Shown: positions 32,601-40,187 of the stretch, in pieces | Position numbering within the stretch: the stretch's first letter is position 1 | Layout: each line of letters opens with the position of its first letter | Source: Bradyrhizobium sp. AS23.2 | GTDB lineage: Bacteria > Pseudomonadota > Alphaproteobacteria > Rhizobiales > Xanthobacteraceae | NCBI RefSeq assembly: GCF_001908185.1 | Contig: NZ_LGHM01000165.1 | Span: forward strand, 1 to 51,603 | Length of the DNA: 51,603 nucleotides | Reading direction: 5' to 3' | Position numbers and translations under genes: made by a program | The notes under the pieces: generated by a model | The model's input: the letters and a program-made list of their open reading frames with translations, nothing else | Database searches by the model: none | Told to the model about the DNA's origin: nothing

Positions 32601-33578
32601 TCAATCCATCACCAGCGCCACGCGCCCGATCGCCTTGCGGTCGAGCAACAGCCGCATCGCCTTCGCATAGTCCGCCAGCGGCAGGCGGTGCGAGACGTTC
32701 GGGCGCAGCTTGCCCTCCTCCGCCCATTGCAGCAGCGCCTTCAGGCGCACCTCGCCGAGCGCGGGATTTTTCCGCACGGCTTCGCCCGCGCGCACGCCGA
32801 GCACGCTGGCGCCTTTGATCAGCAGCAGATTAGTCTTGGCCAAGCCGATGCCACCGGTGAAGCCGATCACGAGGAGCCGGGCGCCCCAGGCGATGCAGCG
32901 CATCGAATTCTCGAACACCTCTCCGCCGACGGGATCGAACACGACGTCCGCCCCGCGGCCGTCCGTGATGCGCTTGACGGCATCGCGGAAGGGCTCGCGG
33001 TCGTAGCGCACGAGGTGATCGGCGCCGCGCGATTTCGCAATGGCGAGCTTCTCGTCGCTGGAGGCGGTCGCGATCACGGTCGCACCCAGCATCTTGCCGA
33101 TCTCGACAGCTGCCAATCCCACGCCGCCGCCGGCGCCGTGCACCAGCAACACTTCGCCCGGCTCGACCCTGCCGCGATCGATCAGCGCGTGATAGGCGGT
33201 GCCGTGGCCGGCGAGATAGGTCGCAGCTTCCGCATAATCGAACGTCGACGGCATCGGTGTGAGTTGCGCGGGCGTCACCACCGCTTCATCGGTGAAGGCA
33301 CCATGGCGCATTTTCACGATGACCTTGTCACCGACGGCGACGCTCTTCGCCTCTGTGCCAACCTCGGTGACGTCGCCGGCGGCCTCCATCCCCGGCGTGA
33401 ACGGCAGCTCGGGCTTGAGCTGATATTCGCCGGCCGCCATCAGCACGTCCGGAAAATTCAGCCCGGCGGCGCGAATCGCGACGCGGACCTCGCCAGGCTT
33501 GAGGGACCGCGATGGAAATTCTTCCAGCAGCAACGTTTCGGGCGCGCCGAGCGCGCGGCAGACGACAGCCCGCACCAT
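32601..33578 (-). CDS. NADPH:quinone oxidoreductase family protein (MDR, zinc-less)
   Basis: 325 residues, the usual QOR length. The GroES-like N-terminal domain includes AGLNFPDVLMAAGEYQ and PFTPGMEAAGDVTEVG. The Rossmann cofactor motif is LVHGAGGGVGLAAVEIGK (about 140-157), with ATASSDEKLAIAKSRGADH after it. The cysteine and histidine ligands of zinc alcohol dehydrogenases are absent. It reduces quinones or enals with NADPH in the cytoplasm. Its ATG overlaps the stop of the upstream isomerase gene by one base, so the two are cotranscribed. Confidence 0.9.
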   Translation of the reverse strand: MVRAVVCRALGAPETLLLEEFPSRSLKPGEVRVAIRAAGLNFPDVLMAAGEYQLKPELPFTPGMEAAGDVTEVGTEAKSVAVGDKVIVKMRHGAFTDEAVVTPAQLTPMPSTFDYAEAATYLAGHGTAYHALIDRGRVEPGEVLLVHGAGGGVGLAAVEIGKMLGATVIATASSDEKLAIAKSRGADHLVRYDREPFRDAVKRITDGRGADVVFDPVGGEVFENSMRCIAWGARLLVIGFTGGIGLAKTNLLLIKGASVLGVRAGEAVRKNPALGEVRLKALLQWAEEGKLRPNVSHRLPLADYAKAMRLLLDRKAIGRVALVMD

Positions 33579-34186
33579 CAGGCCGCGCTCGCCTTGCTGC
33601 GCAACAGCGCCTCGCGGATCAGCGGCAGGCGGTCATTGCCGAAATACATGTCGGTCTTGCCGACGAAGATCGTCGGCGAGCCGAAGCCGCCGCGTGCGAC
33701 GACCTCTTCGGTATTGGCCTTGAGCTGATCCTTGATCCCCTGCTCCGCGATGCCGGTGAAAAATTTCTGCTCGTCGATGCCGACCCCCCTGCAGATCTCG
33801 GCAAGCACCGCGTCCCGCGAGATGTCCTTGTCGCCACCCCAATAGGCCTCGAACACGGCGGTGGCGAACGGCACCATGTCCGCAGCCAGCCAGATGCAGC
33901 CGCGCATCGCCTTCACGCTGTTCACTGGAAACACCGTCGGCGGCATCTCGATCGACAGGCCGGCCGAGCGCGCCCAGTCCTGAAGGTCCTTTTTCATGTA
34001 GCGCGCCTTGAGCGGCACCGGCTTTTCCCGCTGCGCGTAGACGCTCGGGTTGACCGTGTTGAAGATGCCGCCGACCAGGATCGGCCGCCAGGTGATCTCC
34101 GCGCCGAGCTCCTTGGCCAGCGGCTGGATGTTGTGGAAGGCGAGATAGGTCCAGGGGCTGGAACAGTCGAAGAAGAATTCGATCAT
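33578..34186 (-). CDS. 2-hydroxychromene-2-carboxylate isomerase-like (DsbA-fold, GST kappa)
   Basis: 202 residues from ATG 34186 (MIEFFFDCSSPWTYLAFHNI). The frame continues far upstream but there runs antisense through a repeat and into the GST gene. It is a thioredoxin-fold protein with SSPW in place of a CxxC motif. The serine is the glutathione-activating residue in HCCA isomerases. Further family blocks are WRPILVGGIFN, FPVNSVKAMRG and the cis-Pro region GGFGSPTIFVGKTDMYFG. Relatives isomerise aromatic degradation intermediates with glutathione. No naphthalene-type pathway genes sit nearby, so the substrate is open. It is translationally coupled to the quinone reductase. Confidence 0.9.
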   Translation of the reverse strand: MIEFFFDCSSPWTYLAFHNIQPLAKELGAEITWRPILVGGIFNTVNPSVYAQREKPVPLKARYMKKDLQDWARSAGLSIEMPPTVFPVNSVKAMRGCIWLAADMVPFATAVFEAYWGGDKDISRDAVLAEICRGVGIDEQKFFTGIAEQGIKDQLKANTEEVVARGGFGSPTIFVGKTDMYFGNDRLPLIREALLRSKASAA

Positions 34187-34219
34187 GGCGTTTCCTTTTA
34201 TCTTGTTTGTTTCGCTCTC

Positions 34220-34327
34220 GTCATTCCGGGGCGCGCCCTCTTGGGCGCGAGCCCGGAATCCATCTCTCCACATGGACTGCCGCCCGATGGATTCCGGGCT
34301 CGGCGCTGCGCGCCGCCCCGGAATGAC
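34220..34327. repeat. GTCATTCCGGGG-type palindromic repeat (copy 5)
   Basis: 108 bp between the isomerase and GST genes. It is one of the cleanest copies: the left arm runs GTCATTCCGGGGCGCGCCCT to GAGCCCGGAATCCAT, and the right arm ATGGATTCCGGGCTCG to GCCGCCCCGGAATGAC. The tips differ on the two sides (CGCCCTCTTGGGCG and GGCGCTGCGCGCC), but each still folds on itself. Confidence 0.9.
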
Positions 34328-34341
34328 GGAGAGAGCAGTGC

Positions 34342-35043
34342 CTACTTCTTTCCCAACAGCTCCTTGGCACGCTGGCCAAACATGATCTTGCGTGATTCCT
34401 CGTCGAACGGCTCTTTCACGAATTTGCCGATCGCAAGCCCCGCCTGCACCTGCGGCCTTGAGCGGACCTCGGCGTACCAGCGTTTCACATTCGGATAGTC
34501 GTCGAGCGTAAAGCCCTGCGCCTTGTGGGTCATGGTCCAGGGGAAGCAGGCGATGTCGGCGATGGAATAGTCGCCGGCGACATAGGCGCCGGTCTTGCCG
34601 ATCTGCCGGTCGAGCACGCCATAGAGCCGCGCGGCCTCGTCGCGGTAGCGCTGGATCGCGTAAGGAATCTTCTCCGCGGCATAGAGCGCGAAATGGCCGT
34701 GTTGGCCGAGCATCGGTCCGAGCCCCGCCATCTGCCACATGACCCACTGGATGGTGGTGGATCGGCCGCGCAGGTCACTGGGCAGGAAGCGGCCGGTCTT
34801 CTCCGCCAGATAGATCAGGATTGCGCCGGTCTCGAAGGCCGAGAACGGTTCGCCGCCGTCGGCAGGCGCTTGGTCGACGATCGCGGGAATCCGGTTGTTC
34901 GGTGAAATCGCGAGAAATTCGGGGCTGAACTGCTCGCCGGCGCGGATGTTGACGGACTTCACATTATAGGGAAGCCGGAGTTCCTCCAGCATGATCGAGA
35001 TCTTCCAGCCGTTCGGCGTCGGCGCGAAATAGAGGTCGATCAT
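34342..35043 (-). CDS. Glutathione S-transferase family protein (YfcG/Nu type)
   Basis: 233 residues. The N-terminal thioredoxin-like domain starts MIDLYFAPTPNGWKISIMLE and has SPNNRIPAIVD (cis-Pro) and FETGAILIYLAEKTGRFLP (glutathione binding by Glu-Thr/Ser). The C-terminal helical domain begins near residue 90 (QWVMWQMAGLGPMLGQHGHF), a motif shared with the disulfide-bond reductases YfcG and YghU. A role in thiol or disulfide reduction is thus more likely than classical conjugation. It is encoded upstream of the isomerase/quinone reductase pair in the same orientation, with a repeat in between. Confidence 0.92.
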   Translation of the reverse strand: MIDLYFAPTPNGWKISIMLEELRLPYNVKSVNIRAGEQFSPEFLAISPNNRIPAIVDQAPADGGEPFSAFETGAILIYLAEKTGRFLPSDLRGRSTTIQWVMWQMAGLGPMLGQHGHFALYAAEKIPYAIQRYRDEAARLYGVLDRQIGKTGAYVAGDYSIADIACFPWTMTHKAQGFTLDDYPNVKRWYAEVRSRPQVQAGLAIGKFVKEPFDEESRKIMFGQRAKELLGKK

Positions 35044-35151
35044 CGCCTTCCCTATGCACGTCGCCAGCTAAAATGACGACCTTTGTTGTTCTGTACCTCG
35101 ACGTTAAGACATGGCAGGAATGGGCGCAACACAACCTGCCGGGAGGCCGCC

Positions 35152-36174
35152 ATGCTGTTTCCAACCACGATCGCAGGCTCCTTGCCGAAGCCGGAATGGC
35201 TCGCCGAACCCAACATGCTCTGGGCGCCCTGGAAGTCGCAAGGCGACGAGCTTGCACGGGCCAAGCGCGACGCCACGATGCTTGCGGTGAAGATCCAGGA
35301 GGACGCCGGCATCGACATTGTCACCGAGGGCGAGCAGGCCCGCCAGCATTTCGTCCACGGTTTTCTGGAGAAGATCGACGGCATCGACTTCGCCCACAAG
35401 GTCGAGATGGGAATCCGCAAGGACCGCTACAAGGCGATGGTTCCGCAGGTCATCGCGCCACTCCAGCTCAAGGGCCGCGTCCATGCCGACGAGGCGCGCG
35501 TTGCGCGCGCGCACACGAAGAGGAAGCTGAAGTTCACCCTGCCCGGCCCGATGACCATCATCGACACGATTGCCGACCGCTACTACGGCGACCGCGTGAA
35601 GATGGCCTTCGCCTTCGCCGATCTCCTGAACGAAGAAGCCAAGGCGCTGCAGGCCGACGGCGTCGATATGGTGCAGTTCGACGAGCCCGCCTTCAACGTC
35701 TACATGGACGAGGTCAACGACTGGGGCATCAAGGCGCTCGAGCGCGCCGCGCAAGGGCTGACCTGCGCCACCGCCGTGCACATCTGCTACGGCTACGGCA
35801 TCAAGGCCAACACCGACTGGAAGGAGACGCTCGGCGCGCAATGGCGGCAGTATGAGCAGATCTTTCCGGCGATCGACGCCAGCCCGATCCAGCAGGTCGC
35901 GATCGAGTGCCGCAACTCCAAAGTGCCGCTCGACCTGCTCGCGCTGCTCAAGAACAAGATCGTGCAGGCCGGTGTGATCGACGTCGCCAGCGACACCGTC
36001 GAGACCGCCGAGGATGTCGTAGAGGTGATCGACGCGGTTTCGAAATTCGTGCCCAAGAGCAACATCATCGCGACCACCAATTGCGGCATGGCGCCGATGC
36101 GGCGGGAGATCGCGGAGGCCAAGCTGATGGCGCTCGGCGCCGGTGCCGCGCTGGCGCGCGAGAAGCTGGGGTGA
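35152..36174 (+). CDS. Short MetE-like methionine synthase (core-MetE family)
   Basis: 340 residues from ATG 35152 with GGGAGG upstream. It matches only the C-terminal catalytic half of cobalamin-independent methionine synthase and lacks the N-terminal half of the 750-residue MetE. Recognisable parts are TTIAGSLPKPEWL, FTLPGPMTIIDTIADRYY, VQFDEPAFNVYMDEV and the zinc ligands His and Cys in AVHICYGYG, Glu in VAIECRNSK and Cys in ATTNCGMAPM. Core-MetE proteins (the Mes families) transfer a methyl group to homocysteine but use other methyl donors or partner proteins than MetE. No obvious partner (for example a MesX-like gene) is in this window. Confidence 0.88.
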   Translation: MLFPTTIAGSLPKPEWLAEPNMLWAPWKSQGDELARAKRDATMLAVKIQEDAGIDIVTEGEQARQHFVHGFLEKIDGIDFAHKVEMGIRKDRYKAMVPQVIAPLQLKGRVHADEARVARAHTKRKLKFTLPGPMTIIDTIADRYYGDRVKMAFAFADLLNEEAKALQADGVDMVQFDEPAFNVYMDEVNDWGIKALERAAQGLTCATAVHICYGYGIKANTDWKETLGAQWRQYEQIFPAIDASPIQQVAIECRNSKVPLDLLALLKNKIVQAGVIDVASDTVETAEDVVEVIDAVSKFVPKSNIIATTNCGMAPMRREIAEAKLMALGAGAALAREKLG

Positions 36175-36408
36175 TGGTGGTCGTCCGGCAAGTACTCGTC
36201 CTCGTGGCATTCGCGGTGATTGTATCACCCGCGGGCGCCGAGGATCGCTCCGTGCTTCTCAATTGCAAGGCGATGGTCGAGCGAGCGGAGAGGGACGCCG
36301 GCAGCGCAAAGCGAGGCCGAACTCATCCGCTGCCGCCAGGTCATTCGCGAATGGGCCCTGCGCGATGCACGGACGACGGTGGACGAACAAGGGCGGCCGC
36401 TGAAGTAA
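36174..36408 (+). pseudogene. Small secreted protein, frameshifted
   Basis: ATG at 36174 shares its A with the stop of the methionine synthase gene. The frame gives a signal peptide (MVVVRQVLVLVAFAVIVSPA-GA), then EDRSVLLNCKAMVERAERDAG. The following frame reads AQSEAELIRCRQVIREWALR, DARTTVDEQGRPLK and stops at 36408. Joining the two frames near 36296-36302 gives a sensible 77-residue protein with two cysteines (NCKAM and RCRQV). The total length is 3n+1, so one base too many is present. No homopolymer explains it. The family is not recognised. Confidence 0.5.
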
Positions 36409-36430
36409 CGAAACTCCCCTCTCGTTTGGG

Positions 36431-37087
36431 CTACCCCCCTCCCTGGCCCTCCCCCACAAGGGGGGAGGGAACGGATCGTGCGCTCGGATGGAGCGCAACT
36501 TCGTAACCGGCACTCATGGCGCGCAGCGTTGAAGGCGGCGTCAGCAACTGCGCATCTTCGAGCTCCCGCGCGCCGGCAGCATAACCCGACGGCGACCACA
36601 GCAGCGCACTCCCCTGCGTCACCAGAAAACTCTCCTCGCCCTGCTGCACCATCGCGCCGTCGGGAAGCTGGTCGAGCGGCACCAGCAGCGCGTGCAGCCG
36701 CTTCTTGCCGTGATCGAGCCGCTCGTGGTGTAGCACCGTGTCGATGTCGTGCATGCGAACGTCATGCACGCGATTGCCTTTCTCCCATGCGGCCCGGAAG
36801 CGATTGGCATCGTCGCGGCGACAGTAGAAGCAGGGGCGATGGCCGGCGGCGAGCGCAGTGGCCTCATCGAGGAAGAAAAGTTCGGTCCAGCTTTGCGTCG
36901 CCATCACCTCGCGGCGGCGGCCGCGGAACTCGCACACGCAGGTGAGCCAGGCCGGTGTCGACCAGCGCTTCCTGAGCAGCGTCTTCGTCGCGGGATCATG
37001 GATGATGCCGCGATTGCCGGTGAACAGGCCGCGATGCGGCGTTGAGATGATGTCGCCGGTTGGCGTCACGCGGTTTTGCAGGGGCAT
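36431..37087 (-). CDS. Conserved hypothetical protein with repeat-derived C-terminus
   Basis: 218 residues. It starts MPLQNRVTPTGDIISTPHRG with a conserved look and contains a cysteine pair, CFYCRRDDANRF, plus CVCEFRGRRREVM further upstream. These four cysteines could bind a metal. The region DTVLHHERLDHGKKRLHALL is His-rich. I do not know a function for this family. The last residues (PSPLVGEGQGGG) are encoded by a GC-rich hairpin repeat that also supplies the stop codon, so the native protein probably ended a little earlier in an ancestor. A processed repeat block separates it from the gpt gene upstream. Confidence 0.75.
   Translation of the reverse strand: MPLQNRVTPTGDIISTPHRGLFTGNRGIIHDPATKTLLRKRWSTPAWLTCVCEFRGRRREVMATQSWTELFFLDEATALAAGHRPCFYCRRDDANRFRAAWEKGNRVHDVRMHDIDTVLHHERLDHGKKRLHALLVPLDQLPDGAMVQQGEESFLVTQGSALLWSPSGYAAGARELEDAQLLTPPSTLRAMSAGYEVALHPSARSVPSPLVGEGQGGG
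36447..36469. repeat. GC-rich hairpin repeat (CCCTCCCCC / GGGGGAGGG)
   Basis: CCCTCCCCC and GGGGGAGGG pair around a short ACAA(G) loop. The element overlaps the 3' end of the minus-strand hypothetical gene and sits just after the frameshifted small secreted-protein gene. Its RNA would form a very stable 3' hairpin on either strand. The same class occurs at 37099-37230 and 44447-44472. Confidence 0.7.
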
Positions 37088-37098
37088 GGTGCGGCTCT

Positions 37099-37230
37099 TC
37101 TCCTTCTCCCCGCTTGCGGGGAGAAGGTCGGGATGAGGGGGAGCCTCCGCAAGGTCGGTGAGAGTTTGACTCGCGGAGAGTCCCCCTCACCCGCGCCTTC
37201 GGCGCGGCCTCTCCCCGCACGCGGGGAGAG
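37099..37230. repeat. GC-rich double-hairpin repeat (CTCCCCGC type)
   Basis: Two hairpins joined by a spacer. The first is CCTTCTCCCCG-CTTG-CGGGGAGAAGG at 37102-37127. The second is CCTCTCCCCGC-AC-GCGGGGAGAGG near 37210-37230. Between them lie GGATGAGGGGGAGCCTCC and GGAGAGTCCCCCTCACCC, which also pair with each other, plus GCGCCTTCGGCGC. It fills the gap between the hypothetical gene and gpt. Confidence 0.8.
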
Positions 37231-37241
37231 GCGAAGAAAAA

Positions 37242-37769
37242 CTACGCCGCGCCGTCGCGGAGCGGCGGATGGTAGGAGAGCGCGGTGTCCCAGGGGAAGA
37301 AGATCCAGGTGTCCTGCGAGACTTCCGTGATGAACGTGTCAACCAGCGGACGGCCCATCGGCTTGGCGTAGACGGTGGCGAAATGTGCGTCGGGCAGCAT
37401 CTCGCGCACCAGCTTGCCGGTCTTGCCGGTGTCGACGAGGTCGTCGACGATCAACAGCCCCTTGCCGGTGCCGCCGCCGAGCTTCATCGCCGATTCGGAA
37501 ATGCCCTTGAGGACCTGCAGCTCGCCCTGCTTGTTGTGGTCGTAGCTGGCGATGCAGACCGTATCGATCACGCGCACCCCGAGCTCGCGCGCGACGATCG
37601 CGGCCGGCACCAGGCCGCCGCGGGTGATCGCGATCACGGCGTGGAACGGGCCGACCTCGTTGAGCCGCCAGGTCAGCGCCCGGCAGTCCCGGTGGAACTG
37701 GTCCCACGAGACCGGAAAGGCCTTGCCCGCCCGCTCCTGCGCATTCAGTTCCGGAGCTTCACCAGCCAT
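37242..37769 (-). CDS. gpt: Xanthine phosphoribosyltransferase
   Basis: 175 residues, in the range of bacterial XGPRT. It salvages xanthine and guanine with PRPP to XMP and GMP, in the cytoplasm or at the inner membrane face. The PRPP-binding loop is unmistakable (GLLIVDDLVDTGKTGKLVRE, about 104-123), and the early FHAVIAITRGGLVPAAIVAR block and the C-terminal WIFFPWDTALSYHPPL are typical of the enterobacterial-type Gpt. A GC-rich repeat follows 12 bases after its stop codon. It is encoded 33 bases downstream of the CinA-like gene in the same orientation, so the two are possibly cotranscribed. Confidence 0.92.
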   Translation of the reverse strand: MAGEAPELNAQERAGKAFPVSWDQFHRDCRALTWRLNEVGPFHAVIAITRGGLVPAAIVARELGVRVIDTVCIASYDHNKQGELQVLKGISESAMKLGGGTGKGLLIVDDLVDTGKTGKLVREMLPDAHFATVYAKPMGRPLVDTFITEVSQDTWIFFPWDTALSYHPPLRDGAA

Positions 37770-37802
37770 TGTCGTCTCCTTCGTCTGCCGGCAAAGTCTC
37801 TG

Positions 37803-38540
37803 CTAGCGGCTGATGTTCAATCCCACCAGCATTTCCTTCACTGCCGCCATCGCCGCCGCCAGCTTGTCGGCGTCGCGCGAGCGCACCACCAGATTGGTGT
37901 TCGGCTTCTGCTCTTCGTCCATGAAGGGATAGCTGCCGATGATGGTGTCGGGATGGGCGACGGCGATCGCCCGCAGCGGGCTGCCGATGTCGCCTTCGCG
38001 CGCGTTGGCACGGACCGATTCGGACAGCATGCGCACGCCCGATTTCAGCTTCGGCGAGACGATGTCCATCATGGCCTGCATGATCGAGGGAACGCCGGCC
38101 ATCACGATGACATTGCCGATCTTGAAGCCGGGGGCGAGGATGGTCGCGCTCTGGATCAGCTCGGCGCCATCAGGGATACGGGCCATGCGCAGGCGCGCCT
38201 CGTTGAGGTCCTGCTCGCTCCAGCGCTCGCGGAAACGGGCGACCACCTCCGGGTGATGATCGATGCCGACGCCGAACGCCTTGGCGACGCTGTCGGCGGT
38301 GATGTCGTCATGGGTCGGCCCGATGCCGCCGGTGGTGAAGACATAGGTGTAGCGTTGCCGCAGTGCATTCAGGGCGGCGATGATGTCATCCTCGTCGTCG
38401 GAGACGACCCGGACTTCCTTCAGGTCGATGCCGATATTGGTCAGGTATTCGGCGATGAAGCCGATATTCTTGTCCTTGGTCCGGCCGGACAGGATTTCAT
38501 CCCCGATGACCAGAATGCCCGCCGTGACGATGTCGCTCAT
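37803..38540 (-). CDS. Molybdopterin-binding / CinA N-terminal domain protein
   Basis: 245 residues. The MoCF (MoaB/MogA-like) domain occupies about residues 5-170, with TAGILVIGDEILSGRTKDKN, VFTTGGIGPTHDDITADSVA and PGFKIGNVIVMAGVPSIMQA. It lacks the C-terminal nicotinamide-nucleotide amidase domain of full CinA. Short CinA-like proteins of this kind are common in alphaproteobacteria. The N-terminal domain of CinA acts as an ADP-ribose pyrophosphatase in some species and resembles molybdopterin adenylyltransferases, so either activity is possible. The role here is not settled. It is divergent from the ATP-grasp gene. Confidence 0.88.
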   Translation of the reverse strand: MSDIVTAGILVIGDEILSGRTKDKNIGFIAEYLTNIGIDLKEVRVVSDDEDDIIAALNALRQRYTYVFTTGGIGPTHDDITADSVAKAFGVGIDHHPEVVARFRERWSEQDLNEARLRMARIPDGAELIQSATILAPGFKIGNVIVMAGVPSIMQAMMDIVSPKLKSGVRMLSESVRANAREGDIGSPLRAIAVAHPDTIIGSYPFMDEEQKPNTNLVVRSRDADKLAAAMAAVKEMLVGLNISR

Positions 38541-38764
38541 ACCTTAAGTCCCTCACCTGTCGGCCCGACTCTGCCGAGGTAACGCGTTGAAGTCACGCGG
38601 TTTTGCTGCCGAAATAAGCAGTCCTCAGCCATTTTTTCAGGCACCTTCCCGGCTCACACCGGCAATTGCCCTTCCTCCATGCTTATCGCGCTGGCCCGGC
38701 CCTTGCTACCACCCGGGGAAGTCATGCACTCTTGCCGCATGGCCACGGAGACAAGTCGGGATCT

Positions 38765-40183
38765 ATGGCAGTCGCGTTTGACGAAATGAATATTCCCGGC
38801 GGGGACCTTCGCCCCGCCTATCAGGAGCTGGCGCGCTGGCTCAAGGAGACGCCTCCCGAGGCGCTCGAATATCGCCGCCAGGAAGCCGAGCTCCTGTTCC
38901 GCCGCATCGGTATCACCTTCGCGGTCTACGGGGATTCCGAGTCCACCGAGCGCCTGATCCCCTTCGACGTGATCCCGCGGATCATGTCCGGCAAGGAATG
39001 GGCGGTCCTGGAGAGGGGCCTGAAGCAGCGCGTGCGCGCGCTCAACATGTTCCTGCGCGACATCTATCATGGCCGCGACATCCTCCGCGCCGAGATCGTG
39101 CCCGACGATCTGATCTTCCAGAACCCGGTCTTCCGCCCCGAGATGAACGGCCAGCAGGTGCCGCACGACGTCTACGTGCACATCGCCGGCATCGACATCG
39201 TCCGGGTCGATGCCGAGGACTTCATCGTGCTGGAGGACAATGCGCGCACGCCCTCGGGCGTGTCCTACATGCTGGAAAACCGCGAGATCATGATGCGGCT
39301 GTTTCCGGACCTGTTCGCCCGCCACAAGGTGGCACCGGTCGAGCGCTATCCCGACGAGCTGCTCGCGGCCCTGCGCTCGGTCGCGCCACAAGGCGCATCG
39401 AGCGAGCCGACGGTCGCCCTGCTTACGCCCGGCGTCTACAACTCCGCCTATTACGAGCACTCGTTCCTCGCCGACAAGCTCGGCATCGAGCTCGTGGAGG
39501 GGCGCGATCTCATCGTCAAGAACAACGAAGTATTCATGCGCACGACCGAGGGAATGAAGCGGGTTGACGTGATCTACCGCCGTGTCGACGACGACTTCCT
39601 CGATCCCCTCACCTTCCGCCCCGACTCCGTACTCGGCGTGCCCGGGCTGATGTCGGCCTACGCGGCCGGCAACATCACGCTCGCCAACGCCGTCGGCACC
39701 GGCATCGCCGACGACAAGGCGATCTACTCCTACATGCCGGATATCGTGAAGTTCTATCTCGGCGAGGAGCCGATCCTGAAGAACGTTCCGACCTGGCGCT
39801 GCCGCGAGCCGAAGGATCTCGCCTACGTGCTGGACAACTTGAGCGATCTCGTCGTCAAGGAAGTTCACGGGTCCGGCGGCTACGGCATGCTGATCGGACC
39901 CGCCGCCACGAAGGCGACCATCGATGCGTTCCGCGAAAAGCTCAAGCGCGAACCGGAAGGGTTTATCGCACAGCCGACGCTGGCGCTCTCGACCTGCCCG
40001 ACCTGCACGGCCTCAGGCCTTGCCCCGCGCCACGTCGACCTGCGGCCTTTCGTACTCACGGGCAGCAAGAGCACCACGATCGTGCCCGGCGGGCTGACAC
40101 GTGTTGCGCTGAAGGAAGGCTCCCTGGTGGTGAATTCGAGCCAGGGCGGCGGCACCAAAGACACCTGGATCCTCGACGAGTAG
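38765..40183 (+). CDS. Circularly permuted ATP-grasp protein (COG2308 type)
   Basis: 472 residues from ATG 38765 (MAVAFDEMNIPGGDLRPAYQ). The family combines the former DUF404/407/408. ATP-grasp elements occur in permuted order: the metal and phosphate site FIVLEDNARTPSGVSYMLEN (about 154-173) comes early and the Lys/Gly-rich loop LVVKEVHGSGGYGMLIGP (about 360-378) late. CPTCTASGL introduces a CxxC. ATP-grasp enzymes join a carboxylate to an amine or thiol through an acyl phosphate. Four bases separate it from the alpha-E gene, and further on lie a transglutaminase-like and an Anbu gene. The set is a recurrent bacterial neighbourhood thought to make and handle peptide or isopeptide bonds. Confidence 0.92.
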   Translation: MAVAFDEMNIPGGDLRPAYQELARWLKETPPEALEYRRQEAELLFRRIGITFAVYGDSESTERLIPFDVIPRIMSGKEWAVLERGLKQRVRALNMFLRDIYHGRDILRAEIVPDDLIFQNPVFRPEMNGQQVPHDVYVHIAGIDIVRVDAEDFIVLEDNARTPSGVSYMLENREIMMRLFPDLFARHKVAPVERYPDELLAALRSVAPQGASSEPTVALLTPGVYNSAYYEHSFLADKLGIELVEGRDLIVKNNEVFMRTTEGMKRVDVIYRRVDDDFLDPLTFRPDSVLGVPGLMSAYAAGNITLANAVGTGIADDKAIYSYMPDIVKFYLGEEPILKNVPTWRCREPKDLAYVLDNLSDLVVKEVHGSGGYGMLIGPAATKATIDAFREKLKREPEGFIAQPTLALSTCPTCTASGLAPRHVDLRPFVLTGSKSTTIVPGGLTRVALKEGSLVVNSSQGGGTKDTWILDE

Positions 40184-40187
40184 ACAG

